This document shows positions 7,828 through 15,462 of a stretch of 49,253 bases of DNA, piece after piece. Below the pieces are notes generated by a model. The model saw nothing but the letters and a program-made list of their open reading frames with translations. It made no database searches and was not told the origin of the DNA. Every line of letters starts with the position of its first letter. Position 1 is the stretch's first letter. The translations under genes and the position numbers were made by a program. Origin of the DNA: a bacterium (GTDB taxonomy: Bacteria; Myxococcota_A; Bradymonadia; REDH01); the NCBI GenBank assembly GCA_030427825.1, contig JAUICO010000024.1, positions 1-49,253 of the forward strand, written 5' to 3'.

Positions 7828-8769
7828 GTGACACGACGGATCGCAATCATCGCAGCCTCTACCCTTCTGGCCCTCTCGGCCTGCTCAGAAACCGACGACA
7901 CTGCAGCCGACGCAGGCCAGGACGGTGGCGCCGACGATGCGGTCGCAGAGGACACCGGTCTCGACCTGACTCCGGACCCGAGCTGCACTGACGACTCCTG
8001 GCTGGTGCAGATTTTCGGTTCGGTACTCGGTGCGGATGGCATGCCGCTACAGAGCATCGCAAAGGCACAGACCTGCATCCGAAGCGCGACCGGCCTGCTC
8101 ACCTGCCTGCGTCCCGCGGACACCACCGCCGACGGCTCCTTTACGGTCACGGTGCCCGAGAACGTACGCTGTATGGCGCGGGCCACAATGCGCACGCTCG
8201 TTCCGCTCACAGACTCAACGACCAGCTATTGCGAGCTCGAGATCGGCGAAGCATCGGGCCGGCTCACTATCGATGAGCCCATTGTCGTGTTCCCGACCGA
8301 GCGCCCTGCTTCGCTCAATGACATCGGCGACGGGACCGTGTCCCGCACCGTGACCTATCCGTCAACACTTGAGGTCGACCTTACCCCGGACGCGCTCAGC
8401 GCCGGCGGCAGCCGTGATCCCTACCTCGAGACATCGGCCGCGCAGGTAGCGCCCGCCGCAGACGGCACCTGCTTCGCGACGGAAGGCATCCAATGGATCG
8501 ACTTCTTCGGATTCTCGCCCGAGGCAGATGTCGACGGCGGCGCCTTCGCCGCCCGCTTTCCGAATACAACGGGCCTCGCACCCGGAACCGCCGTCGACCT
8601 CTACGTACTCGGCGGGCTCGACTCTACCGACGCCGAAGGAGAGCGCATCGAAGAAGGCGTGTGGCACCGCGCGGGCACAGGCACAGTGGGTGAAAGCGGG
8701 TTGATCGAATTCGACAGCGATAACGGCCTGTCCGCGCTTACATGGGCCGGGCTCGCAGTCGCGCAGTAG
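7828..8769 (+). CDS. Lipoprotein with carboxypeptidase-regulatory-like domain
   Basis: 313 residues from a GTG start. A short signal ends in LSAC (Cys19), followed by an acidic Asp/Ala/Gly linker. Residues about 55-120 (VQIFGSVLGADGMPL, then TTADGSFTVTVPENVRC) fit the carboxypeptidase-regulatory-like beta-sandwich: a strand, a DG turn and a GSFTV strand. The C-terminal half, about 150 residues, is an unrecognised beta-rich region including LPGTAVDLYVLGG-like strands. No catalytic motif was found. Likely a surface lipoprotein of unknown role. It converges on the ArsA-like gene pair, with 76 bp between stops holding only a weak CGTCG/CGACG repeat. Confidence 0.7.
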   Translation: MTRRIAIIAASTLLALSACSETDDTAADAGQDGGADDAVAEDTGLDLTPDPSCTDDSWLVQIFGSVLGADGMPLQSIAKAQTCIRSATGLLTCLRPADTTADGSFTVTVPENVRCMARATMRTLVPLTDSTTSYCELEIGEASGRLTIDEPIVVFPTERPASLNDIGDGTVSRTVTYPSTLEVDLTPDALSAGGSRDPYLETSAAQVAPAADGTCFATEGIQWIDFFGFSPEADVDGGAFAARFPNTTGLAPGTAVDLYVLGGLDSTDAEGERIEEGVWHRAGTGTVGESGLIEFDSDNGLSALTWAGLAVAQ

Positions 8770-8845
8770 CACCCGACCCGTCCGGCGTCGCGCATCGACG
8801 GCGCCGTGACTACGACACAACGCCGACAGTGGCCGGCCGGACCCG

Positions 8846-9961
8846 TCAGCTGCGACGAAGAGGCCTGTCCAGAGCTTCCCCAAGCTCGCGACCGACGCCC
8901 GCAAGCACTGAGAGCATCGCCGCGCCGGCGCCGCGATCGCGGAGCGCAACGACGTGCGCATTCGCTCCCACGCGGGCCTGCACGTCATGGATGGCCGCCG
9001 CGTCGCGCGCAGCGATTAACGCCTCGTCTTCGGCAAACTGCTCGAGGCGTTCCAGCGCCACTCTGAGGTCAGGGCGGGCGGCGATCAGCTCTCGCGGCAT
9101 CACCGCCTCAGGATGCCCGACATGGACCCGATTCACGACAACCCCTGCGAGTGGAATCCGGCGGGACGACGCCTCCTGAATGAAGACCTCGCAGTCGGCC
9201 ACGGACTCTGCCAGCGGCGACGCGACAACTAGAAATCCCGTCAACTCAGGGTTGTCGAGGCGTTCCCACATGGCGCCGGCGTTCTGTCGCAGCTGCTCCA
9301 GAATGGGCGCGAACAGCTCGAAGAATTCCTGCAGGTCGTCCCAGTTCTTCTCTCCGAAAACCGCCGTCATCACACGGGCGATCAGCTCAGCGGCGGCCCT
9401 TCGGATGCCGCTCGTGTGTTCCGCTCGCTCAAAGAGCGCGAGGATCCGCCGATCGAGCAGGCGTTCCAGGCGCTCCGGGCCGTCGAGGAAGGCAAGGGCG
9501 TTTCGCGCCGGCGGTGTATCGAGCACGATCGTGTCGTAGCGGCCGGCCGTCGAGAACTCGTGCAGCGCCTCCATCGCCGTGTATTCCTGCATGCCCGCGA
9601 TCATCGCGGACACGTTGCGGAACATGCGGTTGGCCTTGAGCCGTTCGGCAGACTCGCGATTCGGCGCCAGGCGGTCGACAGTGATTTCCGACACCCGCTG
9701 CGGGTCCAGCATCCAGGCGTCCAGCGACGCGCCGCTCATGCCCAACGAATCCAGGGTCTCGGCCGAAATCGCGACCGGAGCGTCGAGGTTTCTGCGCACT
9801 CCAAGGGTTTCGGCGAGTCGCCGCGAGGGGTCTATCGTAAGCACCAGCACGCGTTGTCCGCGACGGGCACACTCCAGCGCCAGCGCGGTCGACACGGTCG
9901 TCTTCCCGACGCCGCCTGCGCCGCAGCACACCAGCACCTGCCGTTCGAAGAGCGGCGTCAT
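8846..9961 (-). CDS. ArsA/Get3-like ATPase, subunit lacking the signature lysine
   Basis: 371 residues. The P-loop GAGGVGKTT occupies residues 14-22, followed by LVLTIDPSRRLAETLG (switch region) and YDTIVLDTPPARNAL (Walker B and the conserved DTPP). This places it in the ArsA/Get3 branch of the MinD/ParA superfamily. The residue that is Lys in the deviant Walker A motif (KGGxGKT) is Ala15 here. The start overlaps the stop of the next ArsA gene by four bases, so the two are co-translated and probably form a heterodimer, like the Rv3679/Rv3680 pair of mycobacteria (family knowledge; partnership here is inference). Arsenite transport is unlikely, since no arsB or arsR lies nearby. Client proteins are unknown. 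Confidence 0.88.
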   Translation of the reverse strand: MTPLFERQVLVCCGAGGVGKTTVSTALALECARRGQRVLVLTIDPSRRLAETLGVRRNLDAPVAISAETLDSLGMSGASLDAWMLDPQRVSEITVDRLAPNRESAERLKANRMFRNVSAMIAGMQEYTAMEALHEFSTAGRYDTIVLDTPPARNALAFLDGPERLERLLDRRILALFERAEHTSGIRRAAAELIARVMTAVFGEKNWDDLQEFFELFAPILEQLRQNAGAMWERLDNPELTGFLVVASPLAESVADCEVFIQEASSRRIPLAGVVVNRVHVGHPEAVMPRELIAARPDLRVALERLEQFAEDEALIAARDAAAIHDVQARVGANAHVVALRDRGAGAAMLSVLAGVGRELGEALDRPLRRS

Positions 9962-10896
9962 GAGTCGCCCTCCTGCAGCGCCCCCGACGGACCGTCACCG
10001 GCTGGAATCTGATCCGCGATATGGCGCGCAACCTCGGCGCGGGTCAGCGCCGTGTCGTCGAAGCGGTACAGGGGCGCGTGTGTCCGCACGCTCAGGCGCT
10101 GCAACGCCGCTTCGGAGTCGCGGGCGCCGCGGGCGCGGTGCATCCCCGCAAGTTCCCCCGCGTTTTCCAGGGACTTGAGCGCCGCCCACTGTTCTTCATC
10201 GAAGGGAAATCGTCGCCACCGATTGACCAGGATTGCCCCGATCGGCACGCCGCGTTGCTGCAGCTCTGCGGCCAGCTCGCCGGCCTCGCTGATCGGCAGC
10301 TGCTCAGGGAGCGTGACGACGCATGCCGCCACCTTGTCCGGATCGGCGACAAACTCACGCACAGCGCTCAGTCCTCGCACAACAGGACCGCTCTCAAGCA
10401 GGGATATCAGCAGCTCGGGCAACTCCGCGATCCCGATCATGTGGCCCGTGGCCGGCATGTCGATCACAACCAGTTCGTTCTCCAGCTCGCCCTTCTTCTC
10501 GCGTACCGCGAGGTCGATGACGTGGGAGTAAACGCCCATTTCGGTGAAGGAAGGCGCCGCTTCGAGAAAGCGGCTGAGTGACTTTGACGCCAGGGCGGCG
10601 CGAATCAGGGGCCGCACCTTGAGGATCCTGCTGAGGAAAATCTCGTGCCCCGTGCGCGCACGCACCATCTCGCCGTACACACCCTCGCCGATCTCGCGGC
10701 GCTTCGCAGGCAGCTCACGCAGGCCGAACACACCGGCGAGGGAACTCTGACGCCCCGGTTCTGCGTCCAGCTCTGTGAGCAGCACACGCCGACCAACACG
10801 TGCCGCGGCAATGGCGAGAGCCGCAGCCACTGAGGTCTTGCCCACACCGCCTTTGCCGGTGACAAGAAGTACACGCTTGTCGAAGAGACTCTGCAC
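9958..10896 (-). CDS. ArsA/Get3-like ATPase, canonical deviant Walker A subunit
   Basis: 312 residues. GKGGVGKTS at 14-22 is the full deviant Walker A with signature Lys15. It is followed by VLLTELDAEPGRQSSLAGVFG and ELVVIDMPATGHMIG, where Get3/ArsA proteins have D-P-P/A-T-GH. The C-terminus has the adenine-pocket region AILVNRWRR. It is the first gene of the ATPase pair and lies 60 bp after the thioredoxin-fold lipoprotein gene at 10957, with the same orientation. The pair may therefore belong to the transcript that starts upstream of 13120. Soluble cytoplasmic ATPase; a targeting or chaperone-like role is inferred from the family. Confidence 0.87.
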   Translation of the reverse strand: MQSLFDKRVLLVTGKGGVGKTSVAAALAIAAARVGRRVLLTELDAEPGRQSSLAGVFGLRELPAKRREIGEGVYGEMVRARTGHEIFLSRILKVRPLIRAALASKSLSRFLEAAPSFTEMGVYSHVIDLAVREKKGELENELVVIDMPATGHMIGIAELPELLISLLESGPVVRGLSAVREFVADPDKVAACVVTLPEQLPISEAGELAAELQQRGVPIGAILVNRWRRFPFDEEQWAALKSLENAGELAGMHRARGARDSEAALQRLSVRTHAPLYRFDDTALTRAEVARHIADQIPAGDGPSGALQEGDS

Positions 10897-10956
10897 CCGG
10901 GCTGCCTCCCATGGCGGGCGGGCAGCGTCAAAGGGTGTCGGCCGCCGGCTCAGTGA

Positions 10957-12048
10957 TCAAAGCTGCGTCACGACGATGCTGTACTCGCCGCTTGAACGCT
11001 GGTCCGTGCGGGGAAACACGAGGACCGTGGACCCGGCGGGCAGCTCAACGGTCTCCGGACCTTCGCCGGAACCGCTGCCTACGAGGTATCCTTCAGCGTT
11101 ACGGTAGAGGTCCTGCGCCTCGTCGTCCCATAGAACGAGGAGGAAGATGTTCCCTGCGTCCTTTGAGTCGTAGCTGAGCTCAACGCGCACATCGCCGGTT
11201 CCGCCGAGCTTGTAGAAGTCGCCGCTGTAGTTGCAGATCGCGCCTTCGACAGCCTCACCGGGATTGAGCACAGTTGCCGACATGGGGTCATTGTTGCTCC
11301 AGTCAGCCGCCTCTTCATCCGAGGGTCCGCAGCTCGGCAGACGCGGCGCAATCGGGTCGGCGTCGGCGACGCCGGCGACGACGGCCTCAAAGTCGAGGGG
11401 TGCGCGCGCCTCGAACTGGTCAGCGATCACACGCATGTCATCACGACGTATCACGAAGGCCGAGGGAAAGGCCTGGATGCCGGCCAGCCAGAAGATAGAG
11501 CGGGGTGTCGGCAGGGATTCGCCGTCGCTGATACGTATTCCGCCGCCGGAGTTGCGCAGGATCGTGTTGATGTGCGCGTTCGCCTGTGCGCCGGTAGGGG
11601 AAGTGAAGTCGTCCGTTTCGGCCTCGACATACACGACTCGCGCGCCCAGGGCCTCCAGTTCGCCCTCGATTGCGTCGACAGAGCGGATGTAATCCGGGCA
11701 GTTCGGGCACCAACCCGCGGAGACGATCACGATCAGCGAGTTGTAGTCACCCCAGGCGTCGTCATTGCAGTGGAAATCCTCGAAGCTGAAATCCATGATG
11801 TTGCCGTTCTCATCCCGCGCGGTTGTCCACGCCAGCGGCGGCGCCTTTGTGCCCTCCGCGAGGATGTACTCGTAATCCGTCGGGTACTGACAGGTGGGCA
11901 CGTTGGCTACGTCCGACGCGTCGCCGCCGACGCCAGTGTCCGCTCCGCCGTTGTCATCGTCATCGCCGGCGCATGCGCCCAGAGCGAGGACCGCTGCGCC
12001 CACCGCAAGCAGGCGTAGAATCGTAGTGTCATGTGTTCGTCGCATCAT
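10957..12048 (-). CDS. TlpA-like thioredoxin-fold lipoprotein (CPNC)
   Basis: 363 residues. The start is set by GGAGA eight bases before a double ATG (MMRRTH); a longer in-frame extension is not signal-like. The lipobox LGAC gives Cys26, then an Asp/Gly linker. The thioredoxin domain has VSAGWCPNCPDYI, with redox pair Cys114/Cys117, and a cis-Pro region near FPSAFVIRRDDM. After about residue 270 comes a beta-sandwich (FYKLGGTGDVRVELSYDS, LLVLWDDEA, then a C-terminal YSIVVTQL) resembling pre-peptidase C-terminal (PPC) domains. It is a tandem paralogue of the gene at 12074 (25 bp apart). Probably a periplasmic or surface thiol oxidoreductase; partner unknown. Confidence 0.83.
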   Translation of the reverse strand: MMRRTHDTTILRLLAVGAAVLALGACAGDDDDNGGADTGVGGDASDVANVPTCQYPTDYEYILAEGTKAPPLAWTTARDENGNIMDFSFEDFHCNDDAWGDYNSLIVIVSAGWCPNCPDYIRSVDAIEGELEALGARVVYVEAETDDFTSPTGAQANAHINTILRNSGGGIRISDGESLPTPRSIFWLAGIQAFPSAFVIRRDDMRVIADQFEARAPLDFEAVVAGVADADPIAPRLPSCGPSDEEAADWSNNDPMSATVLNPGEAVEGAICNYSGDFYKLGGTGDVRVELSYDSKDAGNIFLLVLWDDEAQDLYRNAEGYLVGSGSGEGPETVELPAGSTVLVFPRTDQRSSGEYSIVVTQL

Positions 12049-12073
12049 GAATCTCCGGTAGATTATTTCTGGC

Positions 12074-13120
12074 TTAGAGCTCAGTAAGGGTAAGTACGTA
12101 GGGCGCGGTCGAATTGTCATAGCCGAGAATGAGAATCTGTGCCGGTCCCGAGTATGTGAAGCTCTCGTTATCGGTTTCACTGTAGCTGCCGATAGCGTTA
12201 CCATCGCTGTCGGTGAGGTACTGACCCGCATCGGTGTCCCAAACGACCACGTCGAGATCTGCGTCGCTTCCGTGCGTGAAGGTCAGGTCGACCCGCCAAT
12301 CTCCAGCCACCTCAACGTTGTAGAAATCCCCGTTGAAGTCGCAGACTCCGCCGGAGACGGGCACCCCGGGAACCAGGGTGGGGGCGGTAGCAGGGTTGTT
12401 GTTTGGACCTTCCGAGTCTTCTTCGTCGCTCGCGTCACAGTTCGCGGGGGGCGGGTCGCCCCAGTTCGCGTCCAGATCGTCTGCGATGGCACGCCAATCA
12501 AGAATGTAGGGGTCGACGTTCTGGGCGGCGATGACCCGCATGTCCCGCTTTCGGACGACGAAGCCCGAGGGAAAGCCGTCGACCGCCGGCGCGTAATAGA
12601 AGAATCGATTGCCGGGCCTGGTGTCGGCGTCGCCCACTCGTATTCCACCCCCAGCGAAGTTCAGTGTTCGGTTGATGTGTGCGTTCGCCTGGGCGCTCGT
12701 CGGTGCCGTGTAATCCGAGGTCTCAGCCTCGACGTAGAGAATCAGCATGCCGGCCGCCTCAAGTTCGGCCTCGAGCCCGTCGATGCGGCGCATGTAGTCC
12801 GGGCAGTTCGGGCACCACTCGGCGGAGACGACTATCGCGAGGGAATCGTACTCTGCGTACGCTTCGTCACAGTGGAAATCCTCAAGGCTGAAAGGGAAGA
12901 TGCGTCCCTGGTCGTCGCGCGCGTCGTCCCAGTACAGGGGTGGAATGACCTCATCGACGTACAGCGTGTCGTTGTGGGTCGGATAGGTGCATTGCTCCGC
13001 GACATCGCCACCGGCGTCGCCACCGCCGGCATCGCCGGGCGCCTCGTTGTCACCTCCGGTGTCGCCGCAGGCCGCCAGAAAAAGTGAAACCAGGATGACC
13101 GGGTATCGTACGCTCGCCAT
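12074..13120 (-). CDS. TlpA-like thioredoxin-fold lipoprotein (CPNC), paralogue
   Basis: 348 residues from the ATG at 13118-13120, which has GGAG eight bases upstream; an ATG 12 bases earlier is less well placed. The signal ends in LAAC (Cys18). The domain order matches the neighbour at 10957: Gly/Asp linker, SLEDFHCD segment, thioredoxin motif VSAEWCPNCPDYM (Cys103/Cys106), VVRKRDMRVIAA strand, and a C-terminal PPC-like beta-sandwich with DLDVVVWDTDAGQYL and VLTLTEL. A third conserved Cys lies in EDFHC, 19 residues before the CPNC in both paralogues, and might form a resolving pair. This is the first gene of the minus-strand run 13120 to 8846. Confidence 0.83.
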   Translation of the reverse strand: MASVRYPVILVSLFLAACGDTGGDNEAPGDAGGGDAGGDVAEQCTYPTHNDTLYVDEVIPPLYWDDARDDQGRIFPFSLEDFHCDEAYAEYDSLAIVVSAEWCPNCPDYMRRIDGLEAELEAAGMLILYVEAETSDYTAPTSAQANAHINRTLNFAGGGIRVGDADTRPGNRFFYYAPAVDGFPSGFVVRKRDMRVIAAQNVDPYILDWRAIADDLDANWGDPPPANCDASDEEDSEGPNNNPATAPTLVPGVPVSGGVCDFNGDFYNVEVAGDWRVDLTFTHGSDADLDVVVWDTDAGQYLTDSDGNAIGSYSETDNESFTYSGPAQILILGYDNSTAPYVLTLTEL

Positions 13121-13275
13121 GAGAATCTCCACTGAATTTATCGAACGACGTACCGGACCGACCTGGACTCAACAGCCTCACAGGTACCACTGGCGCGCTA
13201 CGCGGCGTGTTATTATGGCCGCTCGCGTTGTCGATTTCGGGCCGTCACGCAAGGCCAAAACGAATCTCATCGATC

Positions 13276-13293
13276 CGGGCGACGCCCGTTTTT
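13276..13293 (+). terminator. Intrinsic-terminator-like hairpin in a 5' leader
   Basis: CGGGC (13276-13280), loop GAC, GCCCG (13284-13288), then five T (13289-13293). It lies in the 225-bp divergent region, 52 bases before the start at 13346 and upstream of it. There is no gene on this strand that it could end. It may act as a leader attenuator, or be chance. A TATTAT -10-like hexamer is at 13211-13216 without a good -35. Confidence 0.4.
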
Positions 13294-13345
13294 GCGAAAC
13301 GCGCCCTGTTCAAACCCCCTCAAATCTCATCCACGGGTCCGAATC

Positions 13346-13954
13346 ATGAAACGCATCATCATCCTGCTCGCAGTGCTCGGGTGCGCAACGACAACGCTCG
13401 CCTGTTCATCGGACGGCGACGGCGACGGGCTCGGCTCCGAGTGCAGCTCCGCCGATCGCAGCGGCTACCCGGCCGCGCCCTACGGAATCAGCCGTGGCGC
13501 GACGATCGAGAGTTTCGTGCTGCCGACGGCGAGCGGCGGCACTTTCGACCTGCAGGCTGTGCACGCCAACGGCGAGAATCACACCCTCTTGATCAGCACG
13601 GCGGCCGGCTGGTGCACGGCGTGCATCGCAGAGCAGCCTGAGCTGCAGTCCCTTGCCACGCGATACGGGGACGCCGGCCTTGTTGTCGCGGTCAGCGTGT
13701 TTCAGGACGGCGACTTCGTGGCCGCGACGGAGAGCTACGCCCGGAGCTGGCGCGACGACCACAACCTGAGCATTCCGGTGCTCGTCGACAGCGAGTTCAT
13801 CATGTCGGCATACTATGACGAATCTCTGACTCCGCTGACCATGCTCGTCGACCTGAACGACATGCAGATCATCTACAGCAGCACGGGCTTTGACCGCACC
13901 ACGGTCGAGAGCATCATCGACAGCCGCGCCTGCGTCTTCGAAGGCGTCGAGTAG
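13346..13954 (+). CDS. Redoxin/TlpA-like thioredoxin-fold lipoprotein (CTAC)
   Basis: 202 residues from ATG 13346. The signal ends in LAC (Cys20) and is followed by an Asp/Gly linker. The fold is that of AhpC/TSA-Redoxin proteins: IESFVLPTASGGTFDL, then LLISTAAGWCTACIAEQPEL with redox pair Cys90/Cys93, VVAVSVFQDG, PVLVDSEFIMSAYYD, and LTPLTMLVDLNDMQI with the cis-proline. A thiol:disulfide oxidoreductase of the envelope is likely. The CTAC dipeptide is unusual for TlpA-type reductants, so direction (reductase or oxidase) is open. It is followed 72 bp later by another TlpA-like gene on the same strand. Confidence 0.83.
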   Translation: MKRIIILLAVLGCATTTLACSSDGDGDGLGSECSSADRSGYPAAPYGISRGATIESFVLPTASGGTFDLQAVHANGENHTLLISTAAGWCTACIAEQPELQSLATRYGDAGLVVAVSVFQDGDFVAATESYARSWRDDHNLSIPVLVDSEFIMSAYYDESLTPLTMLVDLNDMQIIYSSTGFDRTTVESIIDSRACVFEGVE

Positions 13955-14026
13955 ATAGCCCTGAATAGGCGACGCCTTTGCGCGTCGAAGCTCGGCGTGC
14001 ACACACCAACACCTCGGAAGCCCTCC

Positions 14027-14545
14027 ATGAAGTACATCAGCGCTCTGGCAGCCCTCGCAATTGGAATCGTTCTGGCGACGGGAACAGCCGTAGCCGACGA
14101 GCCCCAGGACCGACCCGCGGTGTCAAACTTCGATCTCGACGATCTGAACCGTGACAACGTCGAGCTGAGCTCGCTGCTGGGTAAGGTGGTGCTGATCAAC
14201 TTCTGGGCGACATGGTGCTCGCCCTGCATGGCGGAGATGCCCATCTTTCAGCAGTACCAGGAGCAGTACGGAGACGATCTGGTGGTGCTCGCGATCAACG
14301 CGGACGGGCCGGAGACCTTCGCGCAGGTTCGCCAGACGGCCCGGCGCAATCGCTGGACCTTCAAGGTGCTCCTCGATCAAGCGGGTGACGTCGGCTCGAT
14401 CCTGAATCCCCGCGGTGAGACGCCGTTTACGATGATACTCGATCGGCAGGGTCGCCTGGCGTTTCAGCACTCCGGCTACTCCAGCGGCGATGAAGCCGCC
14501 TACGAGCAGTGGATTCAGCAGTTGATCGCCGAACCCGTGCCCTGA
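14027..14545 (+). CDS. Periplasmic TlpA/ResA-like thioredoxin (CSPC)
   Basis: 172 residues from ATG 14027, with GGAAG nearby. A cleavable signal peptide ends at AVA-DE (residue 24). The thioredoxin domain is VVLINFWATWCSPCMAEMPI with Cys64/Cys67, VVLAINADGPETF and TPFTMILDRQGRLAF carrying the cis-Pro. This is close to the ResA/TlpA family, which reduces apocytochrome c thiols or similar clients in the periplasm (family knowledge). The norC gene 5 kb downstream encodes a c-type cytochrome, a possible client, but no ccm genes are present here. Unlike its three neighbours it is not a lipoprotein. Confidence 0.88.
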   Translation: MKYISALAALAIGIVLATGTAVADEPQDRPAVSNFDLDDLNRDNVELSSLLGKVVLINFWATWCSPCMAEMPIFQQYQEQYGDDLVVLAINADGPETFAQVRQTARRNRWTFKVLLDQAGDVGSILNPRGETPFTMILDRQGRLAFQHSGYSSGDEAAYEQWIQQLIAEPVP

Positions 14546-14632
14546 ATCGCGGCGGTCAACTCGTGGTGCCGGCGCGGCCCGAAACCATCCCGGCGCTGGA
14601 CCGGTGTTGCGGGATATGTCATTGCCGCAGCG

Positions 14633-14650
14633 CCTGAGAGGCACCTCAGG
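14633..14650. repeat. Inverted repeat upstream of the APE ketoreductase gene
   Basis: CCTGAG (14633-14638) and CTCAGG (14645-14650) are reverse complements with a 6-base spacer. They lie about 50-68 bases before the start at 14701 in the 155-bp gap that should hold the promoter of the first APE block. Possible operator; no T-run follows. Confidence 0.3.
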
Positions 14651-14700
14651 GCAGCAGCGACGAGGTAATCCACCGCGTTCGTGCAGCCCGACCCCACTGC

Positions 14701-15462
14701 ATGGCCTCGCGCCATCGCCCCAACGGACGGAGCAGGAAGCTGGCATCGGCACGTGCACTTGTAACCGGCGCAAGCCGCGGCATCGGCGCAGCAATCGCGC
14801 GACGACTTGCGGCGGATGGCTTCGACGTAGTCATCAACTATCGAAGCAATGACGCCGCCGCCGAGTCTGTGCGCGACGATATTGTCGCGGCCGGCGGCGA
14901 AGCGTCTCTGTGCCGCTTCGACATCGCTGACCGCGAAGCCGCTACCGCTGCCGTGGAGTCACTGCTCGCGGAGGGTCCGCCGATTCATGTGCTGGTCAAC
15001 AACGCCGGCGTCGCGGCGGACGCCGCGTTTCCGGCGATGACCTGGGAACAGTGGGAGCGTGTAACCCGCACAAGCCTCGATGGCTTCTTCAACGTCACGC
15101 ACCCTCTGGTCATGCCGATGGTGCGCCAGCGCTACGGCCGTATCATCACTCTTTCGTCCATCTCAGGCCTGCGCGGGAACAGAGGCCAGGTAAACTACGC
15201 CGCAGCGAAGGCGGGTCTGGTTGGCGCGACCAAATCTCTCGCGATCGAGCTGGCGAAACGCAAGATCACGGTGAACGCCGTTGCGCCGGGCCTCATCGAC
15301 ACAGAGATGATCAGCGAAGTCCCGGAATTTGTAACGAAGATGATCCCTATGCAGAGAGTGGGTCGCGTCGAAGAAGTCGCGGCGCTGGTGTCGTTCCTCG
15401 CCGGCCCTGAAGCCGGCTACATTACCGGTCAGGTGATCCGAGTCGACGGGGGCTTCATCTGA
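14701..15462 (+). CDS. 3-ketoacyl-ACP reductase (SDR), FabG-like, of the APE pathway
   Basis: 253 residues. Classical short-chain dehydrogenase: GASRGIG cofactor loop (residues 23-29), LVNNAG at 98-103, catalytic Ser153 (TLSSISG), Tyr166 and Lys170 (NYAAAK), and a C-terminal VDGGFI. In aryl polyene synthesis the ketoreductase uses NADPH to reduce each beta-keto intermediate on the ACP. Position as the first of five overlapping genes with KS, chain-length factor and dehydratase supports that role over housekeeping fatty acid synthesis. The first 13 residues are basic and unlike other FabG proteins, and no clear ribosome-binding site precedes the ATG, so the start is uncertain. The stop overlaps the next ATG (TGATG). 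Confidence 0.9.
   Translation: MASRHRPNGRSRKLASARALVTGASRGIGAAIARRLAADGFDVVINYRSNDAAAESVRDDIVAAGGEASLCRFDIADREAATAAVESLLAEGPPIHVLVNNAGVAADAAFPAMTWEQWERVTRTSLDGFFNVTHPLVMPMVRQRYGRIITLSSISGLRGNRGQVNYAAAKAGLVGATKSLAIELAKRKITVNAVAPGLIDTEMISEVPEFVTKMIPMQRVGRVEEVAALVSFLAGPEAGYITGQVIRVDGGFI

Noticed and set aside
8846..10896. Arsenic resistance operon
   Set aside because: The ATPases are ArsA-like, but no arsB, arsC, arsD or arsR is nearby, and the pair matches Get3-like heterodimers better.
13243..13293. Partial likeness to a cyclic di-GMP (GEMM) riboswitch
   Set aside because: GTCACGCAAGGCCAAAA recalls the first GEMM strand, but the GGGACGCAAAGCC strand and the tetraloop receptor are absent.
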